A DNA stretch of 64,000 nucleotides from an uncultured Pelagibacteraceae bacterium (GTDB taxonomy: Bacteria > Pseudomonadota > Alphaproteobacteria > Pelagibacterales > Pelagibacteraceae), in contig CACPLR010000005.1 in NCBI GenBank assembly GCA_902634885.1, forward strand, positions 1 to 64,000, written 5' to 3'. The notes under the pieces are model-generated. The model saw only the letters and a program-made list of their open reading frames with translations. It had not been told where the DNA came from and did not search any database. A program made the translations under genes and the position numbers. Below, piece by piece: positions 27,463 through 37,519 of this stretch; positions within the stretch are counted from its first letter, which is position 1, and each line of letters opens with the position of its first letter.

Positions 27463-28426
27463 ATCATTTGAGGTAAATAAAGTAAAATTTTCTAACTTTA
27501 AATCAGTTCTTCTTTATGGGCTAAATAAAGGTTTTAAAGAAGAAGTAATAAAATCAAATATTTTAAATGATTTTTCTGGAGAAATATTGCGTTATGAAGA
27601 GTCAGAAGTATTAGAAAATAAAGACACTATACTTGAAGGCTTATTGAGTGGTTCACTATTTAGAGAGACGAAGATAATGATAATCTCAAGATCTTCTAAC
27701 AAGATACTTAATTTTATAGAGGATTTTTTAAAAAGAGATGTGTCAGGTGTAATAATAATTATTAATTCTGATAATTTAGAAAAAAAGTCAAAGCTTAGAG
27801 CTTTATTTGAGAAAGATAAAAAATTAGCATGCATACCGTTCTATGAAGACAACAATCAAAGTTTAAATATTTTCGCAATTAAATTTATAAAAGAAAAAAA
27901 TATAAAAATTTCACAAGAAACTATAAATTTAATTGTTGAAAGAGCGCGAGGAGATAGAGGTAATTTAAATAACGAACTTCAAAAGTTAGAAGCTCTATCT
28001 TTAACAAGAAAAAAAATCACTCAGGAAGATATATTTAACTTAACCAATCTTGCAGAAGATTATGGAATATTTGAACTCGTAGACAATTATTTAGCAAAAA
28101 ATAAGGTAAAGGTTTCAAAAATTCTAAATGAAAATAATTTTGTAAATGATGATGGTATTTTGATACTTAGGACCTTGCTAAATAGGTCAAAAAGACTTTT
28201 AAAATTAAAGAATATTCAAAAAGAAAAAAATAATATCGATGAAGTAGTTTCATCTTATAAACCTCTAATATTTTGGAAAGAGAGAGATTTGGTAAAACAA
28301 CAAATTAACAATTGGTCTGAAAAGGAGATTAGAGAAAAAATTTATCAAATATCGAATTTAGAAATTTTGATCAAAAAAAATACCTCTTCTGCAAATCTTG
28401 TATCAGACTTAATTAGCAATTATTAA
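27452..28426 (+). CDS. holA: DNA polymerase III delta subunit
   Basis: Clamp-loader subunit that opens the beta clamp. The 324-aa chain shows VLLYGLNKGFKEEVI at the degenerate P-loop position, LFRETKIMIISRSSNKIL, and LIVERARGDRGNLNNELQKLEAL, which matches the HolA domain 2 signature. Its place after leuS-lptE is the conserved one. It meets parB tail to tail with a 4-bp overlap, and marks the boundary of the leftward origin-proximal operons. Confidence 0.93.
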   Translation: MIIKSFEVNKVKFSNFKSVLLYGLNKGFKEEVIKSNILNDFSGEILRYEESEVLENKDTILEGLLSGSLFRETKIMIISRSSNKILNFIEDFLKRDVSGVIIIINSDNLEKKSKLRALFEKDKKLACIPFYEDNNQSLNIFAIKFIKEKNIKISQETINLIVERARGDRGNLNNELQKLEALSLTRKKITQEDIFNLTNLAEDYGIFELVDNYLAKNKVKVSKILNENNFVNDDGILILRTLLNRSKRLLKLKNIQKEKNNIDEVVSSYKPLIFWKERDLVKQQINNWSEKEIREKIYQISNLEILIKKNTSSANLVSDLISNY

Positions 28427-29271
28427 TAGTTTTCCTTGATTATCTTGATTAATCTATCAAGCTGATCAACACCTTTATACTCAAAAATTAATGTACCAGT
28501 ATTATTTTTTTTATTATTTAAAAATACCTTCATTCCAATTTTAGAACTTAGTTGATTTTCAATATCTATTGAATTTGGATCTTTCGATATATTTAAACCT
28601 TTATTGCTCTTTACCAATCTGGCAAGAGTTTCTGCTTGCCTAACTGACAATTTTTTTTTTATTATTTTCTCAGCTAATAACTCAGAGTTGTTTAAGCCAA
28701 CTAAGATCTTTGCATGGCCTGGAGATATTTTATCATTTATAATGTACTCAATTACCTTAGCTGGAAGACTTAATAATCTTATGCAATTAGAAATATGAGC
28801 TCTACTCTTCCCAATAAATTTCGCAACTTTGTCTTGATCATAATTAAATTCATTAATTAATCTTTGATATCCTTCAGCTTCTTCGATAGGGTTAAGATCT
28901 TTTCTTTGAACATTTTCAACAATTGCAAATTCAAGAGACTTAAGATTGTCTACATTAAGAATTACTGCTGGTACTTCGTGCAAGCCAGCATTTTGGGCTG
29001 CTTGCCATCGTCTTTCTCCTGCTATCAATTCATATTTGTCATTGCTATCTTCTGATGCTCTTACAATTATTGGCTGAATAATTCCTCTTTCACGAATTGA
29101 TGCTGTGAGTTCTTCTAAGCTATTTTTATCAAAGTTTTTTCTTGGTTGATATTTATTTGGTATAATAGAACTAATCGATATTTTATTGTTTGCAATCTTT
29201 ACATCACTATCTCCAATCAATGATGATAAACCTCTTCCTAATCCTTTTTTATTTTTAAATGGATTTATCAT
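28423..29271 (-). CDS. parB: ParB chromosome-partition CTPase
   Basis: Binds parS near oriC, spreads as a CTP-gated clamp, and works with ParA in chromosome segregation. The N-terminus GLGRGLSSLIGD is typical. The ParB/Srx domain shows PRKNFDKNSLEELTASIRERG, the CTP-binding GERRWQAAQNAGL and ENVQRKDLNPIEEAEGYQRL. The HTH region follows, with KVAKFIGKSRAHISNCIRLL. Length 282 aa. The start overlaps the parA stop by 4 bp (ATGA). Two matching parS sites lie 1.4-1.7 kb upstream in the same operon. Confidence 0.98.
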   Translation of the reverse strand: MINPFKNKKGLGRGLSSLIGDSDVKIANNKISISSIIPNKYQPRKNFDKNSLEELTASIRERGIIQPIIVRASEDSNDKYELIAGERRWQAAQNAGLHEVPAVILNVDNLKSLEFAIVENVQRKDLNPIEEAEGYQRLINEFNYDQDKVAKFIGKSRAHISNCIRLLSLPAKVIEYIINDKISPGHAKILVGLNNSELLAEKIIKKKLSVRQAETLARLVKSNKGLNISKDPNSIDIENQLSSKIGMKVFLNNKKNNTGTLIFEYKGVDQLDRLIKIIKENY

Positions 29272-30068
29272 GCAGCGGTCTCAATTTCTTTTTCCTGTTC
29301 TAAAAATTCTTCAGTGAAACTAAAATACGCTTTACTACCTGGACAAAGCTTATCATAGATTAATACTGGAACTCCATGAGAGGGTGCTTCTGACAGTCTC
29401 ACGTTTCTTGGAACAGCTGTGTTATAAACTTTATCTTTAAAAAAATTTCTAGCTTCCGTTTCAACCTGACTGGACAACTTATTTCTCTTATCATACATCG
29501 TAAGGAGGATACCTCTTATCTCTAGGATAGGATTTAAATTCGATTTAATCCTTTCAATAGTTTTCATTAATTGAGTTAGGCCCTCTAAGGCGAAAAACTC
29601 CGTCTGAAGTGGCACTACCAAAGCATCAGAGGCAACTAAGGCCATAATTGTGAGAAGACTTAGAGATGGAGGGCAGTCAATTAGTATATAATGATAAGAT
29701 GCTCTAGAATCATTTAAAATAGAGGCTAATTCATCTTTTAATTTAAATGCTCTTCGGCTGTCACCAGCAGTTTCAACCTCAAGTCCTGATAAATCTACGT
29801 TAGAAGTAATAATGTCTAAGTTTTTAAATCCAGTTTTTTGTATCACGTCAGATATTTTTTTGTTTCCATTTAAAACGTTATAAATTGTATTATCAGATAT
29901 AGCAGAGTTGGATAATCCAAGGCCTGTTGTGGCATTTCCTTGTGGGTCAAGGTCAATCACAAGAATTCTTTTTTCTTTAAGAGACAAACCAGCGGCCAAA
30001 TTAATTATTGTTGTTGTCTTCCCCACTCCACCTTTTTGATTTATGACTGAAATAATTTTTCTATTCAT
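29268..30068 (-). CDS. parA: ParA chromosome-partition ATPase
   Basis: Walker-type ATPase that forms a nucleoid-bound gradient moving ParB-parS. The deviant Walker A is INQKGGVGKTTTIINLA (residues about 8-24), with VIDLDPQGNATTGL (A') and LIDCPPSLSLLT (Walker B). Length 266 aa is standard for chromosomal Soj-type ParA. It sits in mnmG-rsmG-parA-parB with 4-bp overlaps at each junction. Confidence 0.98.
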   Translation of the reverse strand: MNRKIISVINQKGGVGKTTTIINLAAGLSLKEKRILVIDLDPQGNATTGLGLSNSAISDNTIYNVLNGNKKISDVIQKTGFKNLDIITSNVDLSGLEVETAGDSRRAFKLKDELASILNDSRASYHYILIDCPPSLSLLTIMALVASDALVVPLQTEFFALEGLTQLMKTIERIKSNLNPILEIRGILLTMYDKRNKLSSQVETEARNFFKDKVYNTAVPRNVRLSEAPSHGVPVLIYDKLCPGSKAYFSFTEEFLEQEKEIETAA

Positions 30069-30703
30069 ATTTTCTTAAGATTTGATATTTTCACAATGAT
30101 AGACTCGTCGTTGGTTAAACTTTTCCTCTCTTCATAATCAAATTTCCAATTTTTCATTGCTTCTTTTAAAATCTTCTCTCCACTTTTTCCTAAAAATAAA
30201 ATTATGTATTTAAAATTTTTGAAATTTGTTTCCGCAATTTGAAAAATTACTGGCAAAGGTTTAAATGCACGTGAAATTATGACGTCTGTAATTAAATTTT
30301 TTTCATTAAAAATATTTTTTTGATAAATTTCCGCATCCAGTTTAAATTTTTTGGACATTTTTCTTAAGAAATTACTTTTATGATAACTTTTTTCATAAAA
30401 AATTACTTTAAATGTAGGCTTTTTCGAACTCATAATAATGCCTAGGACAATACCTGGTAAACCTGCCCCTGACCCTAAGTCTGTACACGTTTTAATATCT
30501 TTTTTATCAATAAAATCAATGGTTTGCATGCTATCAACAATATGCCTTGATTTTATTGATTTTTCTGTGCTTTTGCTAATTAGATTTATTTCTTTATTTT
30601 TCAAAATTATGTCTTTAGAATATTCATCTAACCTTTCGATTGTTTCACGTGAAACATCTAGGTTAAATTTTGGGACTGTTTTTAAAAAATACGAATCAAT
30701 CAA
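30065..30703 (-). CDS. rsmG: RsmG, 16S rRNA G527 N7-methyltransferase
   Basis: SAM-dependent methyltransferase acting on G527 of 16S rRNA. The SAM-binding loop [18 protein letters not shown] lies near residue 75, preceded by [19 protein letters not shown]. The N-terminal [16 protein letters not shown] is unusually conserved because its DNA also encodes a parS site (30641-30656). Length 212 aa is normal. It overlaps mnmG and parA by 4 bp each. Confidence 0.96.
   Translation of the reverse strand: MIDSYFLKTVPKFNLDVSRETIERLDEYSKDIILKNKEINLISKSTEKSIKSRHIVDSMQTIDFIDKKDIKTCTDLGSGAGLPGIVLGIIMSSKKPTFKVIFYEKSYHKSNFLRKMSKKFKLDAEIYQKNIFNEKNLITDVIISRAFKPLPVIFQIAETNFKNFKYIILFLGKSGEKILKEAMKNWKFDYEERKSLTNDESIIVKISNLKKI
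30641..30656. other. parS: parS site 1 (perfect)
   Basis: TGTTTCACGTGAAACA, a perfect 16-bp palindrome identical to the bacterial ParB-binding consensus. It lies inside the rsmG coding region, where it encodes VSRET. Position about 9 kb left of the candidate oriC fits known parS placement. Confidence 0.95.
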
Positions 30704-32571
30704 ACTATATGCTTAATAGACCTTCTTTTAAGATGAGACAATATAATATATACGGCTGCAGGTGTTATCCCGTCTATTCTAAGAGCTTGACCCATTGTTT
30801 TGGGCTTTATTTTTTTAAATTTTGACTTCACTTCATTTGATAGTCCTGAAAAACTATCATAATTAATATTATCTGGAATTATTAAATTTTCATCTCTTTT
30901 AAAGGCTAAAATATCTGCTTTTTGCTTCTTCAAATAACCTTTATAATGAGAGTTTATCTCTAATTGATCATCTATTTCACGTGAAACATAAGGTATTTCT
31001 GGCCAAATCTCCCTAATTTTACTCATATTAACAGATTTTTGACCTAATATATGGAATGCAGCTCTGCTGACCCCGTCCTTTGCAATATTAATGCCATACT
31101 TCTCAACTTTTGAAGGGGTAATTTGTAATTTTGACATTTGATTTTCAATTTTTGTTAGTTGAAAATATTTTTCTTTAAATATTTGAGCTCTGTCTTTAAG
31201 TACCACTCCTAAATTAATTCCTTTTTGAGTTAATCTAACATCTGCATTATCTGACCTTAATGACAATCTATACTCTGCTCTTGAGGTAAACATTCTATAT
31301 GGTTCTGCTACACCTTTCGTAACCAAATCATCAATCATCACGCCAATATATGCATCTGATCTATCAAGTATAAAAGGTTCCTCGCCTTTGATAGATAGAG
31401 CAGAATTTATTCCAGCGATTAAACCTTGAGCTGCAGCCTCTTCATATCCGGTTGTTCCATTAATTTGACCGGCAAGATAAAGATTTTTGATTTTTTTAGT
31501 TTCTAAAGTTAAGAGTAGCTCTCTTGGGTCAATATAATCGTATTCAATAGCATATCCGGGCCTCAATATTTTTACATTCTCTAAACCATTGATTTTACTG
31601 CATATTTCTTGCTGTATTTCTGATGGTAACGAAGTTGAAATGCCGTTTGGATATATAGTATTATCATTCAAACCTTCCGGCTCCAAAAAAATTTGGTGTC
31701 GCTTCTTATCAGCGAATTTTTTTATTTTATCTTCTATGGATGGACAATATCTTGGACCTACTCCTTGGATGCTCCCAGAATACATAGCACTTCGCTTAAT
31801 ATTTTTAGAAATGATTTTGTGAACTTCCTCATTGGTATAAGTCATTCTACAAGAGATTTGTTTGTTTAAATTTTTTTTGGTTAAGAACGAAAAAAAATAT
31901 GGATCTTCGTCTGCATATTGAGCTTCCAAATTTTCAAAATTAATTGTTCGTGCATCTAATCTTGGTGGAGTTCCGGTTTTCAATCTGCCAACTTTAAAAT
32001 TAAACTTTTTTAGTTGTTCACTTAAACCTGTTGATGGTTTTTCATCATATCTCCCAGCAGGGGTTTTTTTCTCACCAATATGTATAAGACCATTTAAGAA
32101 TGTGCCTGTTGTTAGAATTATCTTGGATGATCTGATTTCTTTACCAGATTGAGTATTAAAGCCAATTATAGCATTATTTTCAAATATAAAACTAATTACA
32201 GGATCTGAATAAATGGTTAAATTACAGTAGTTTACAAGTTTTTCTTGCATAAATTTTTTGTATAATGATCGATCACTTTGCGTTCTAGGTCCTCTGACTG
32301 CAGGGCCTCTACTTCTATTTAGGAGCCTAAATTGTATTCCTGATTTGTCCGCAACTTCTCCCATAACACCGTCTAATGCATCTATTTCTCTGACTAAATG
32401 ACCTTTGCCAAGCCCACCAACTGCAGGATTGCAGGACATTTCCCCTATAGTTTCAAACTTATGTGTGAATAAGGCAGTGTTAACTCCCAATCTTGCAGAT
32501 GCTGCTGCTGCCTCACAACCAGCATGCCCACCTCCAATAACCACTACATCAAATGACAATTCATTTTTCAT
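30700..32571 (-). CDS. mnmG: MnmG, tRNA uridine-34 carboxymethylaminomethyl synthase subunit
   Basis: FAD protein that acts with MnmE to install cmnm5 on U34 of certain tRNAs. The N-terminus [20 protein letters not shown] is the FAD-binding motif, followed by [24 protein letters not shown] and the MnmG signature [35 protein letters not shown] and the C-terminal helical domain complete it. Length 623 aa. A second parS (30973-30988) is embedded in its 3' part. It begins the mnmG-rsmG-parA-parB run. Confidence 0.98.
   Translation of the reverse strand: MKNELSFDVVVIGGGHAGCEAAAASARLGVNTALFTHKFETIGEMSCNPAVGGLGKGHLVREIDALDGVMGEVADKSGIQFRLLNRSRGPAVRGPRTQSDRSLYKKFMQEKLVNYCNLTIYSDPVISFIFENNAIIGFNTQSGKEIRSSKIILTTGTFLNGLIHIGEKKTPAGRYDEKPSTGLSEQLKKFNFKVGRLKTGTPPRLDARTINFENLEAQYADEDPYFFSFLTKKNLNKQISCRMTYTNEEVHKIISKNIKRSAMYSGSIQGVGPRYCPSIEDKIKKFADKKRHQIFLEPEGLNDNTIYPNGISTSLPSEIQQEICSKINGLENVKILRPGYAIEYDYIDPRELLLTLETKKIKNLYLAGQINGTTGYEEAAAQGLIAGINSALSIKGEEPFILDRSDAYIGVMIDDLVTKGVAEPYRMFTSRAEYRLSLRSDNADVRLTQKGINLGVVLKDRAQIFKEKYFQLTKIENQMSKLQITPSKVEKYGINIAKDGVSRAAFHILGQKSVNMSKIREIWPEIPYVSREIDDQLEINSHYKGYLKKQKADILAFKRDENLIIPDNINYDSFSGLSNEVKSKFKKIKPKTMGQALRIDGITPAAVYIILSHLKRRSIKHIV
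30973..30988. other. parS: parS site 2 (15/16 match)
   Basis: TATTTCACGTGAAACA differs from the consensus palindrome TGTTTCACGTGAAACA at only the second base. It lies in mnmG, encoding VSRE, 316 bp upstream of parS site 1 relative to transcription. Two clustered sites strengthen the case that both are functional ParB loading sites. Confidence 0.88.
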
Positions 32572-32647
32572 GTCTTTAATTTATTATCGTTATTAGATTT
32601 TACAAGATACTAGTTATAACACTTTCTGCGGTTTTCTTAGTTGATAA

Positions 32648-33979
32648 TTATTTACCTATACAAAAATCGTTAAAGATGGATCCGAGTATTTCTTCAACAT
32701 CCACTTTTCCAACTATTAATCCTAAATGTCTAACTGCTAATCTTAAGTCTTCTGCAGCTTTATCAAATTCCTCTTCTGAATTTTTTTCTTGAAAAGTTTT
32801 TAAATGATAAATGCATTTCTCAATATTGTCTCTATGCCTGCTTCTTGTAATTATAATATCGTTTGATGATATAAATTTATTTCGTAATTTTTTCTTTATT
32901 TCATTAATAAGTAAATTTATATTTATGTTTTCTTTAACCGATATAGATATTGGATTTAATTTTCTAATTTCTTCATTTATTTTATCATCAATATTATCCA
33001 ATTTATTAACGACAATAATATTCTTATCCTGGCTCAATGCACTTAAAAAGCGTTGAAAATCAACACTTTTTCGCTCTAAGACTATAATATTTAAATCTGC
33101 ATCATTTGCGTTTTTTAAACTTAACTTTATCCCTTTTTTTTCTATTTCATCTTTAGAATCTCTTATACCGGCGGTGTCAGATAAAATGACAGGATATCCA
33201 TCCAAATTTAGATGTGTTTCTATAACATCTCTTGTTGTCCCAGCTATTTCAGACACAATTGCTACTTCACGGTTTGCTAGATGGTTAAGGAGAGAAGATT
33301 TGCCAACATTTGTAGGTCCGATTATGGATATTTTAAATCCTTCTCTTATTCTTTCTCCAACTCTTTGATCATCCAATAACCTCTCTAGATCAGCCAATGC
33401 TTTAGCTGTATCTGCTTTTATTCCATCTAAGATTTCAATTGGTAAATCTTCATCTGGAAAGTCGATTTTAGCTTCTATCTTAGATAAAACTTTAATAAGA
33501 ATATTCCTTAAATTATCATATATTTTTGAGCTTTTGCCTTCCATAATTTTCAAAGCTTGTTTTCTTTGAATCTCTGTTTCTGCTGAAATTAAATCCGATA
33601 TTCCTTCGGCTTTCATTAAATCTATCTTTCCATTTTGAAATGCAATTTTAGTAAATTCTCCAGGCTCTGCTAATCTACAATCCTCTAACTTTGAAATAGA
33701 AGTTTGTATAGCATCTATTACTGCTCTACTTCCATGCACATGAAATTCAGCCATATCTTCACCTGTATAGCTATTTGGTCCAGGAAACCATAATAATATA
33801 CACTCATCTATTAATTCATCAGTATTGTATTTATAAAGTTTTTTTAGTGTAGCAACTCTAGGAGTTGGTAGATTTGATCGAGATAATTCAATAATAATGT
33901 CTTTAGTATTTTTCCCAGATACCCTTATGACTGCTACTCCAGATATCCCTGGGCCAGATGATAAAGCATAAATATTCAT
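32648..33979 (-). CDS. mnmE: MnmE, tRNA modification GTPase
   Basis: GTPase partner of MnmG. The N-terminal folate-binding domain shows ALSSGPGISGVAVIRVSG and AEFHVHGSRAVIDAIQ. The central G domain (about residues 215-370) shows SIIGPTNVGKSSLLNHLA, VSEIAGTTRDVIE and DTAGIRDS. The C-terminus ends FNDFCIGK, the conserved catalytic cysteine motif. Length 443 aa. It is separated from mnmG by 76 bp and shares its direction. Confidence 0.98.
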   Translation of the reverse strand: MNIYALSSGPGISGVAVIRVSGKNTKDIIIELSRSNLPTPRVATLKKLYKYNTDELIDECILLWFPGPNSYTGEDMAEFHVHGSRAVIDAIQTSISKLEDCRLAEPGEFTKIAFQNGKIDLMKAEGISDLISAETEIQRKQALKIMEGKSSKIYDNLRNILIKVLSKIEAKIDFPDEDLPIEILDGIKADTAKALADLERLLDDQRVGERIREGFKISIIGPTNVGKSSLLNHLANREVAIVSEIAGTTRDVIETHLNLDGYPVILSDTAGIRDSKDEIEKKGIKLSLKNANDADLNIIVLERKSVDFQRFLSALSQDKNIIVVNKLDNIDDKINEEIRKLNPISISVKENININLLINEIKKKLRNKFISSNDIIITRSRHRDNIEKCIYHLKTFQEKNSEEEFDKAAEDLRLAVRHLGLIVGKVDVEEILGSIFNDFCIGK

Positions 33980-34022
33980 TTAAGGACATTTATATATAAG
34001 TATGTGTCTTTATTAAATAATT

Positions 34023-35705
34023 TTATCTTTTGTAAACTTCTGAAAGTGAGGTGCCAAAATTACTTGCAAATTTTTTTGAATCAAAAAGAGGTGTATTTAA
34101 AATTCCATTAAATATGTCTTTTCTTAAGATTGAGAGATTATCAATGTTATTTGAAAGCGTTAAAGCTTTCACTATATAATCTTCTGGATTTTTTGAAATG
34201 AGTTGATCAAGATTAGCATTTTTAAGAATACTTGAGCCACATCTTGAGTTAAAATTATATCCTAACATAGTCAATACTGGTACTCCACACCACAAAGCTT
34301 CAAATGATGTTGTCACACCATTGTAAGGGAATGTATCTAGCGCAATATCAATCTTTCTATATAAATTTAAATGCTCATTTAAACTAGGGTAATCTGCCCT
34401 GTTATAAAATTCTATTGAATTAAGAACTCCATTTGTTTTGAACATATCAATTATTCTTTTTGGAAAGCTATTATTTGATGATTTAAGAATTAGCTTTGAA
34501 TTTTGAGATTTTTTTAAGATCTCAGACCAAGCGTATACTGTTTCATCAGAAATTTTGAGAAAATTATTAAATGAACCATAAGTAATATAATTGTTTTTTT
34601 CTGCAGGGGTTTCACTAAAATCTCTTTTAAAATCAAAGCCAGAGTGTGCATTCCAAATATCTTTAAGTTTAATAATTTTTTCTGCATAATAATTTTGCTC
34701 TGATTTAATTAAATTGTGATCAGCGATTATGTAATCTATATTTTTAAATCCGACGGTATTACAATAGGCTAGCCATGATATTTGTACAGGCGATACTCTA
34801 GATTTAAATATTTCTATTCTTTTACTCGATGTAAAACCACCGATATCTATTAATACCTCTATCCTCTCTTTCTGAATTTGTTCTATAACTTCTTGATTGG
34901 ATAATTTATTTAAATTAAACCATTTTTCTGAACTATCTTTAATTTCCTCAGAAGATGCATCAATTTGATTGGATAAAGAAAAGACATAAGTTTCAAATTT
35001 ATTTTTGTCTAAATATTTAAGTAATTTTTTTACAAAAAATGTTACAGAATGATAATTACTGAAATCTCTAGACACTAAGCCTATTCTTATTTTATTATTT
35101 TTTTTATAATTTATTTCAGAGATAGGTTTAACTTTATTAATTACAAAATACTTTTCGTATTTTTTTGAATGATCAAAAAAATTTTCTTGTTTCCAGTTTG
35201 AGGTGTAATTATTTACAAATGCATATCTTGCAATAAATGATTTATTTGTTGGGTTGATATGAATTAATTTCTCCAAATTTTTTTTAATTTTTGGAACATC
35301 AACAAAATATTTGTACAACTCTACTCCATTAATTAACAATTTTTCATTATCATTAAAATTTTTAAGTGCTTCGGAATAATATTGCTCAGCTAAAGAGATT
35401 TTTTCTGATAGTTCTTTTATAGAATTTATGTTCGCTGTGCTAATCGATATCATATTACATAAAGAGTCCAAACCATGAATTGTTTTTTTCTCTTTTAAAT
35501 ATGCATCTTCAAAATCTAACATGGAAGATAAAATATCATTTTTATCTTTGTTTAATTTTAGAATTTTACAAAGACCTAGTAAATTTGATAATCCTGCGGG
35601 TCTTTCTTCTATTTGAGTTTTTTCTTTTGCAATTTTTAAAGCGAATTCATAGTTCTTTTCAAGAAAAAGTGATTTTATTTCTTCAATTACAGATCTGCTT
35701 ATCAT
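34023..35705 (-). CDS. OGT-like glycosyltransferase family 41 protein
   Basis: 560-aa protein with an N-terminal helical, TPR-like region (1-190) and a C-terminal GT41 (O-linked GlcNAc transferase-like) catalytic region. Seen: KIRIGLVSRDFSNYHSVTFF (catalytic-domain start with the conserved H), QISWLAYCNTVGFKNIDYIIAD, ITYGSFNNFLKISDETV, and LDTFPYNGVTTSFEALWCGVPVLTM (donor-binding). The HAT box H and the FPYNG segment are present, so it looks active. Substrates could be proteins or surface glycans; neighbours (mnmE, rho) give no hint. It is an accessory insertion in an otherwise conserved origin-proximal order. Confidence 0.83.
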   Translation of the reverse strand: MISRSVIEEIKSLFLEKNYEFALKIAKEKTQIEERPAGLSNLLGLCKILKLNKDKNDILSSMLDFEDAYLKEKKTIHGLDSLCNMISISTANINSIKELSEKISLAEQYYSEALKNFNDNEKLLINGVELYKYFVDVPKIKKNLEKLIHINPTNKSFIARYAFVNNYTSNWKQENFFDHSKKYEKYFVINKVKPISEINYKKNNKIRIGLVSRDFSNYHSVTFFVKKLLKYLDKNKFETYVFSLSNQIDASSEEIKDSSEKWFNLNKLSNQEVIEQIQKERIEVLIDIGGFTSSKRIEIFKSRVSPVQISWLAYCNTVGFKNIDYIIADHNLIKSEQNYYAEKIIKLKDIWNAHSGFDFKRDFSETPAEKNNYITYGSFNNFLKISDETVYAWSEILKKSQNSKLILKSSNNSFPKRIIDMFKTNGVLNSIEFYNRADYPSLNEHLNLYRKIDIALDTFPYNGVTTSFEALWCGVPVLTMLGYNFNSRCGSSILKNANLDQLISKNPEDYIVKALTLSNNIDNLSILRKDIFNGILNTPLFDSKKFASNFGTSLSEVYKR

Positions 35706-35746
35706 TAAGATAATTTAAACCCAAATTTTGAAAATCAATAGAAAAT

Positions 35747-37018
35747 TTAAGAGGGTTTATTCATAGAGTTAAAAAATTCTGCATTATTTTTTGTATCTTT
35801 TAATTTAGAATTTATAAACTCTATTGCATCCATTGAGCCCATAGGAGCAATAATCCTTCTTAATACATTCATTTTTTGAAGGTCGTTTTTATCAAACAAT
35901 AGCTCTTCTCTTCTTGTGCCCGATTTAGTTATATCTATTGCTGGGAATATTCTCTTTTCAGATATCTTTCTATCTAATATTGTTTCACTGTTACCAGTAC
36001 CTTTAAATTCTTCAAATATAACTTCGTCCATTCTGCTTCCAGTATCAATTAACGCCGTAGCAATAATTGTTAGTGATCCACCTTCCTCAATATTTCTTGC
36101 AGCACCAAAAAATCTTTTTGGCCTTTGAAGTGCATTGGCATCTACACCTCCAGTTAAAACCTTTCCTGAACTTGGAACTACAGCGTTATAAGCTCGTCCA
36201 AGCCTCGTTATTGAATCTAATAAAATTACAACATCCTTTTTATGCTCAGTTAGTCTTTTAGCTTTTTCAATAACCATTTCAGCAACTGCAACGTGTCTTT
36301 GGGCGGGTTCATCAAATGTTGAGCTTATTACCTCTCCTTTAACGGTTCGCTGCATGTCTGTTACCTCTTCAGGTCTTTCATCAATTAATAAAACCATTAA
36401 ATAACACTCTGGATGATTGCCTGTAATCGAGTTTGCTATACTTTGCAAAATCATAGTTTTACCAGCTTTTGGTGGTGATATAATCAATGATCTTTGTCCT
36501 TTTCCAATCGGACTGACAAGATCAATTAGTCTTGGTGTTAAGTCAGGTTTTTTTTCAATTTTTGTAGTCTCGACTTCCATCCTAAATTGCTTGTTAGGGT
36601 AGAGTGGAGTTAAATTGTCGAAAGCTATTTTGTGTTTAAATTTATCAGGTTCCTCAAAATTTATTTTAGACACTTGCAATAAAGCAAAATATCTTTCACC
36701 TTCTTTTGGAGATCTTATTGGGCCTTCAACAGTATCGCCTGTTCTCAATCCAAACCTTCTAATTTGGCTTGGGCTTACATATATATCATCTGCACCTGGG
36801 AGATAATTAGACTCCATTGCTCTTAGGAAACCAAAACCATCTTGTAAAAGCTGCAAAACGCCTCCACCAGTAATTTCTTCACCTTTTTCAGCCAATTTTT
36901 TTAATATGGCAAAGTAAATTTCTTGTCTTCTTAAAGTGCTAGCATTTTCAATGCCAAGCTTTTCAGCTTCAGTAATTAATTTCTCTGAGCTCTTTTCTTT
37001 TAGTTCTTGTATGTTCAT
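35747..37018 (-). CDS. rho: Transcription termination factor Rho
   Basis: Hexameric RNA-dependent ATPase. The N-terminal Rho_N helix ([20 protein letters not shown]) is followed by the RNA-binding cold-shock-like domain ([20 protein letters not shown]). The ATPase domain shows [16 protein letters not shown] (Walker A), [16 protein letters not shown] and [16 protein letters not shown], with the Q/R loops [18 protein letters not shown]. Length 423 aa; no insertion domain. It is near the origin as in other alphaproteobacteria. Confidence 0.98.
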   Translation of the reverse strand: MNIQELKEKSSEKLITEAEKLGIENASTLRRQEIYFAILKKLAEKGEEITGGGVLQLLQDGFGFLRAMESNYLPGADDIYVSPSQIRRFGLRTGDTVEGPIRSPKEGERYFALLQVSKINFEEPDKFKHKIAFDNLTPLYPNKQFRMEVETTKIEKKPDLTPRLIDLVSPIGKGQRSLIISPPKAGKTMILQSIANSITGNHPECYLMVLLIDERPEEVTDMQRTVKGEVISSTFDEPAQRHVAVAEMVIEKAKRLTEHKKDVVILLDSITRLGRAYNAVVPSSGKVLTGGVDANALQRPKRFFGAARNIEEGGSLTIIATALIDTGSRMDEVIFEEFKGTGNSETILDRKISEKRIFPAIDITKSGTRREELLFDKNDLQKMNVLRRIIAPMGSMDAIEFINSKLKDTKNNAEFFNSMNKPS

Positions 37019-37080
37019 ATTTGTGGAGGGTTTATTTGTTAGATAAAATAAATATATATATTAAGTCTCAAATTTCAAGG

Positions 37081-37515
37081 CTAGATAGGTTTAAAAATTA
37101 CAATAAATACTATTAAAATTAAAAGTATTGTTGGAATTTCGTTAATTATTCTAAAAAATCTAGAGGATTTTGAGTTTGAGCCATCTCTGAGAGAAGTCAG
37201 ACATTTTCCTAAATACTCGTGATAGACAGTCAAAATTATTACAAAAAAAATTTTTAATTGAAGCCAAAGTTGTGAGAAGGATTCAAAACCTATTTGATAA
37301 ATTAATAGTATGCCGAAGAGCCAGGATATTAACATTGCTGGTCTCATAATATAAAAGTAAAGCTTTCTTTCCATAGTCTCAAAAATTTCAGTGGTTTCTT
37401 TTTTTTTATAATTTTCAACATGATAAACAAAAATTCTTGGTAAATACAACAACCCAGCCATCCAAGATATAACTGCTATTAAATGTAGTGACTTAAATAA
37501 CAAATAATAGTTCAT
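37081..37515 (-). CDS. hemJ: HemJ-type protoporphyrinogen IX oxidase
   Basis: Small four-helix membrane protein (144 aa) that oxidises protoporphyrinogen IX, the penultimate haem step. Markers are LHLIAVISWMAGLLYLPRIFVYHVE with the conserved His and Arg, the MERKLYFYIMRPAMLISWLFG segment with conserved Arg, and LKIFFVIILTVYHEYLGKCL with a conserved His. It sits directly after hemH and hemE in one leftward run, which supports the assignment over an unspecified UPF0093 label. Confidence 0.9.
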   Translation of the reverse strand: MNYYLLFKSLHLIAVISWMAGLLYLPRIFVYHVENYKKKETTEIFETMERKLYFYIMRPAMLISWLFGILLIYQIGFESFSQLWLQLKIFFVIILTVYHEYLGKCLTSLRDGSNSKSSRFFRIINEIPTILLILIVFIVIFKPI

Positions 37516-37519
37516 AAAT

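Noticed and set aside
30266..30281. Third CACGTG core in rsmG as another parS
   Set aside because: Only the central CACGTG and the right GTGAAA match; the left arm (AAATGCAC) does not resemble TGTTTCAC.
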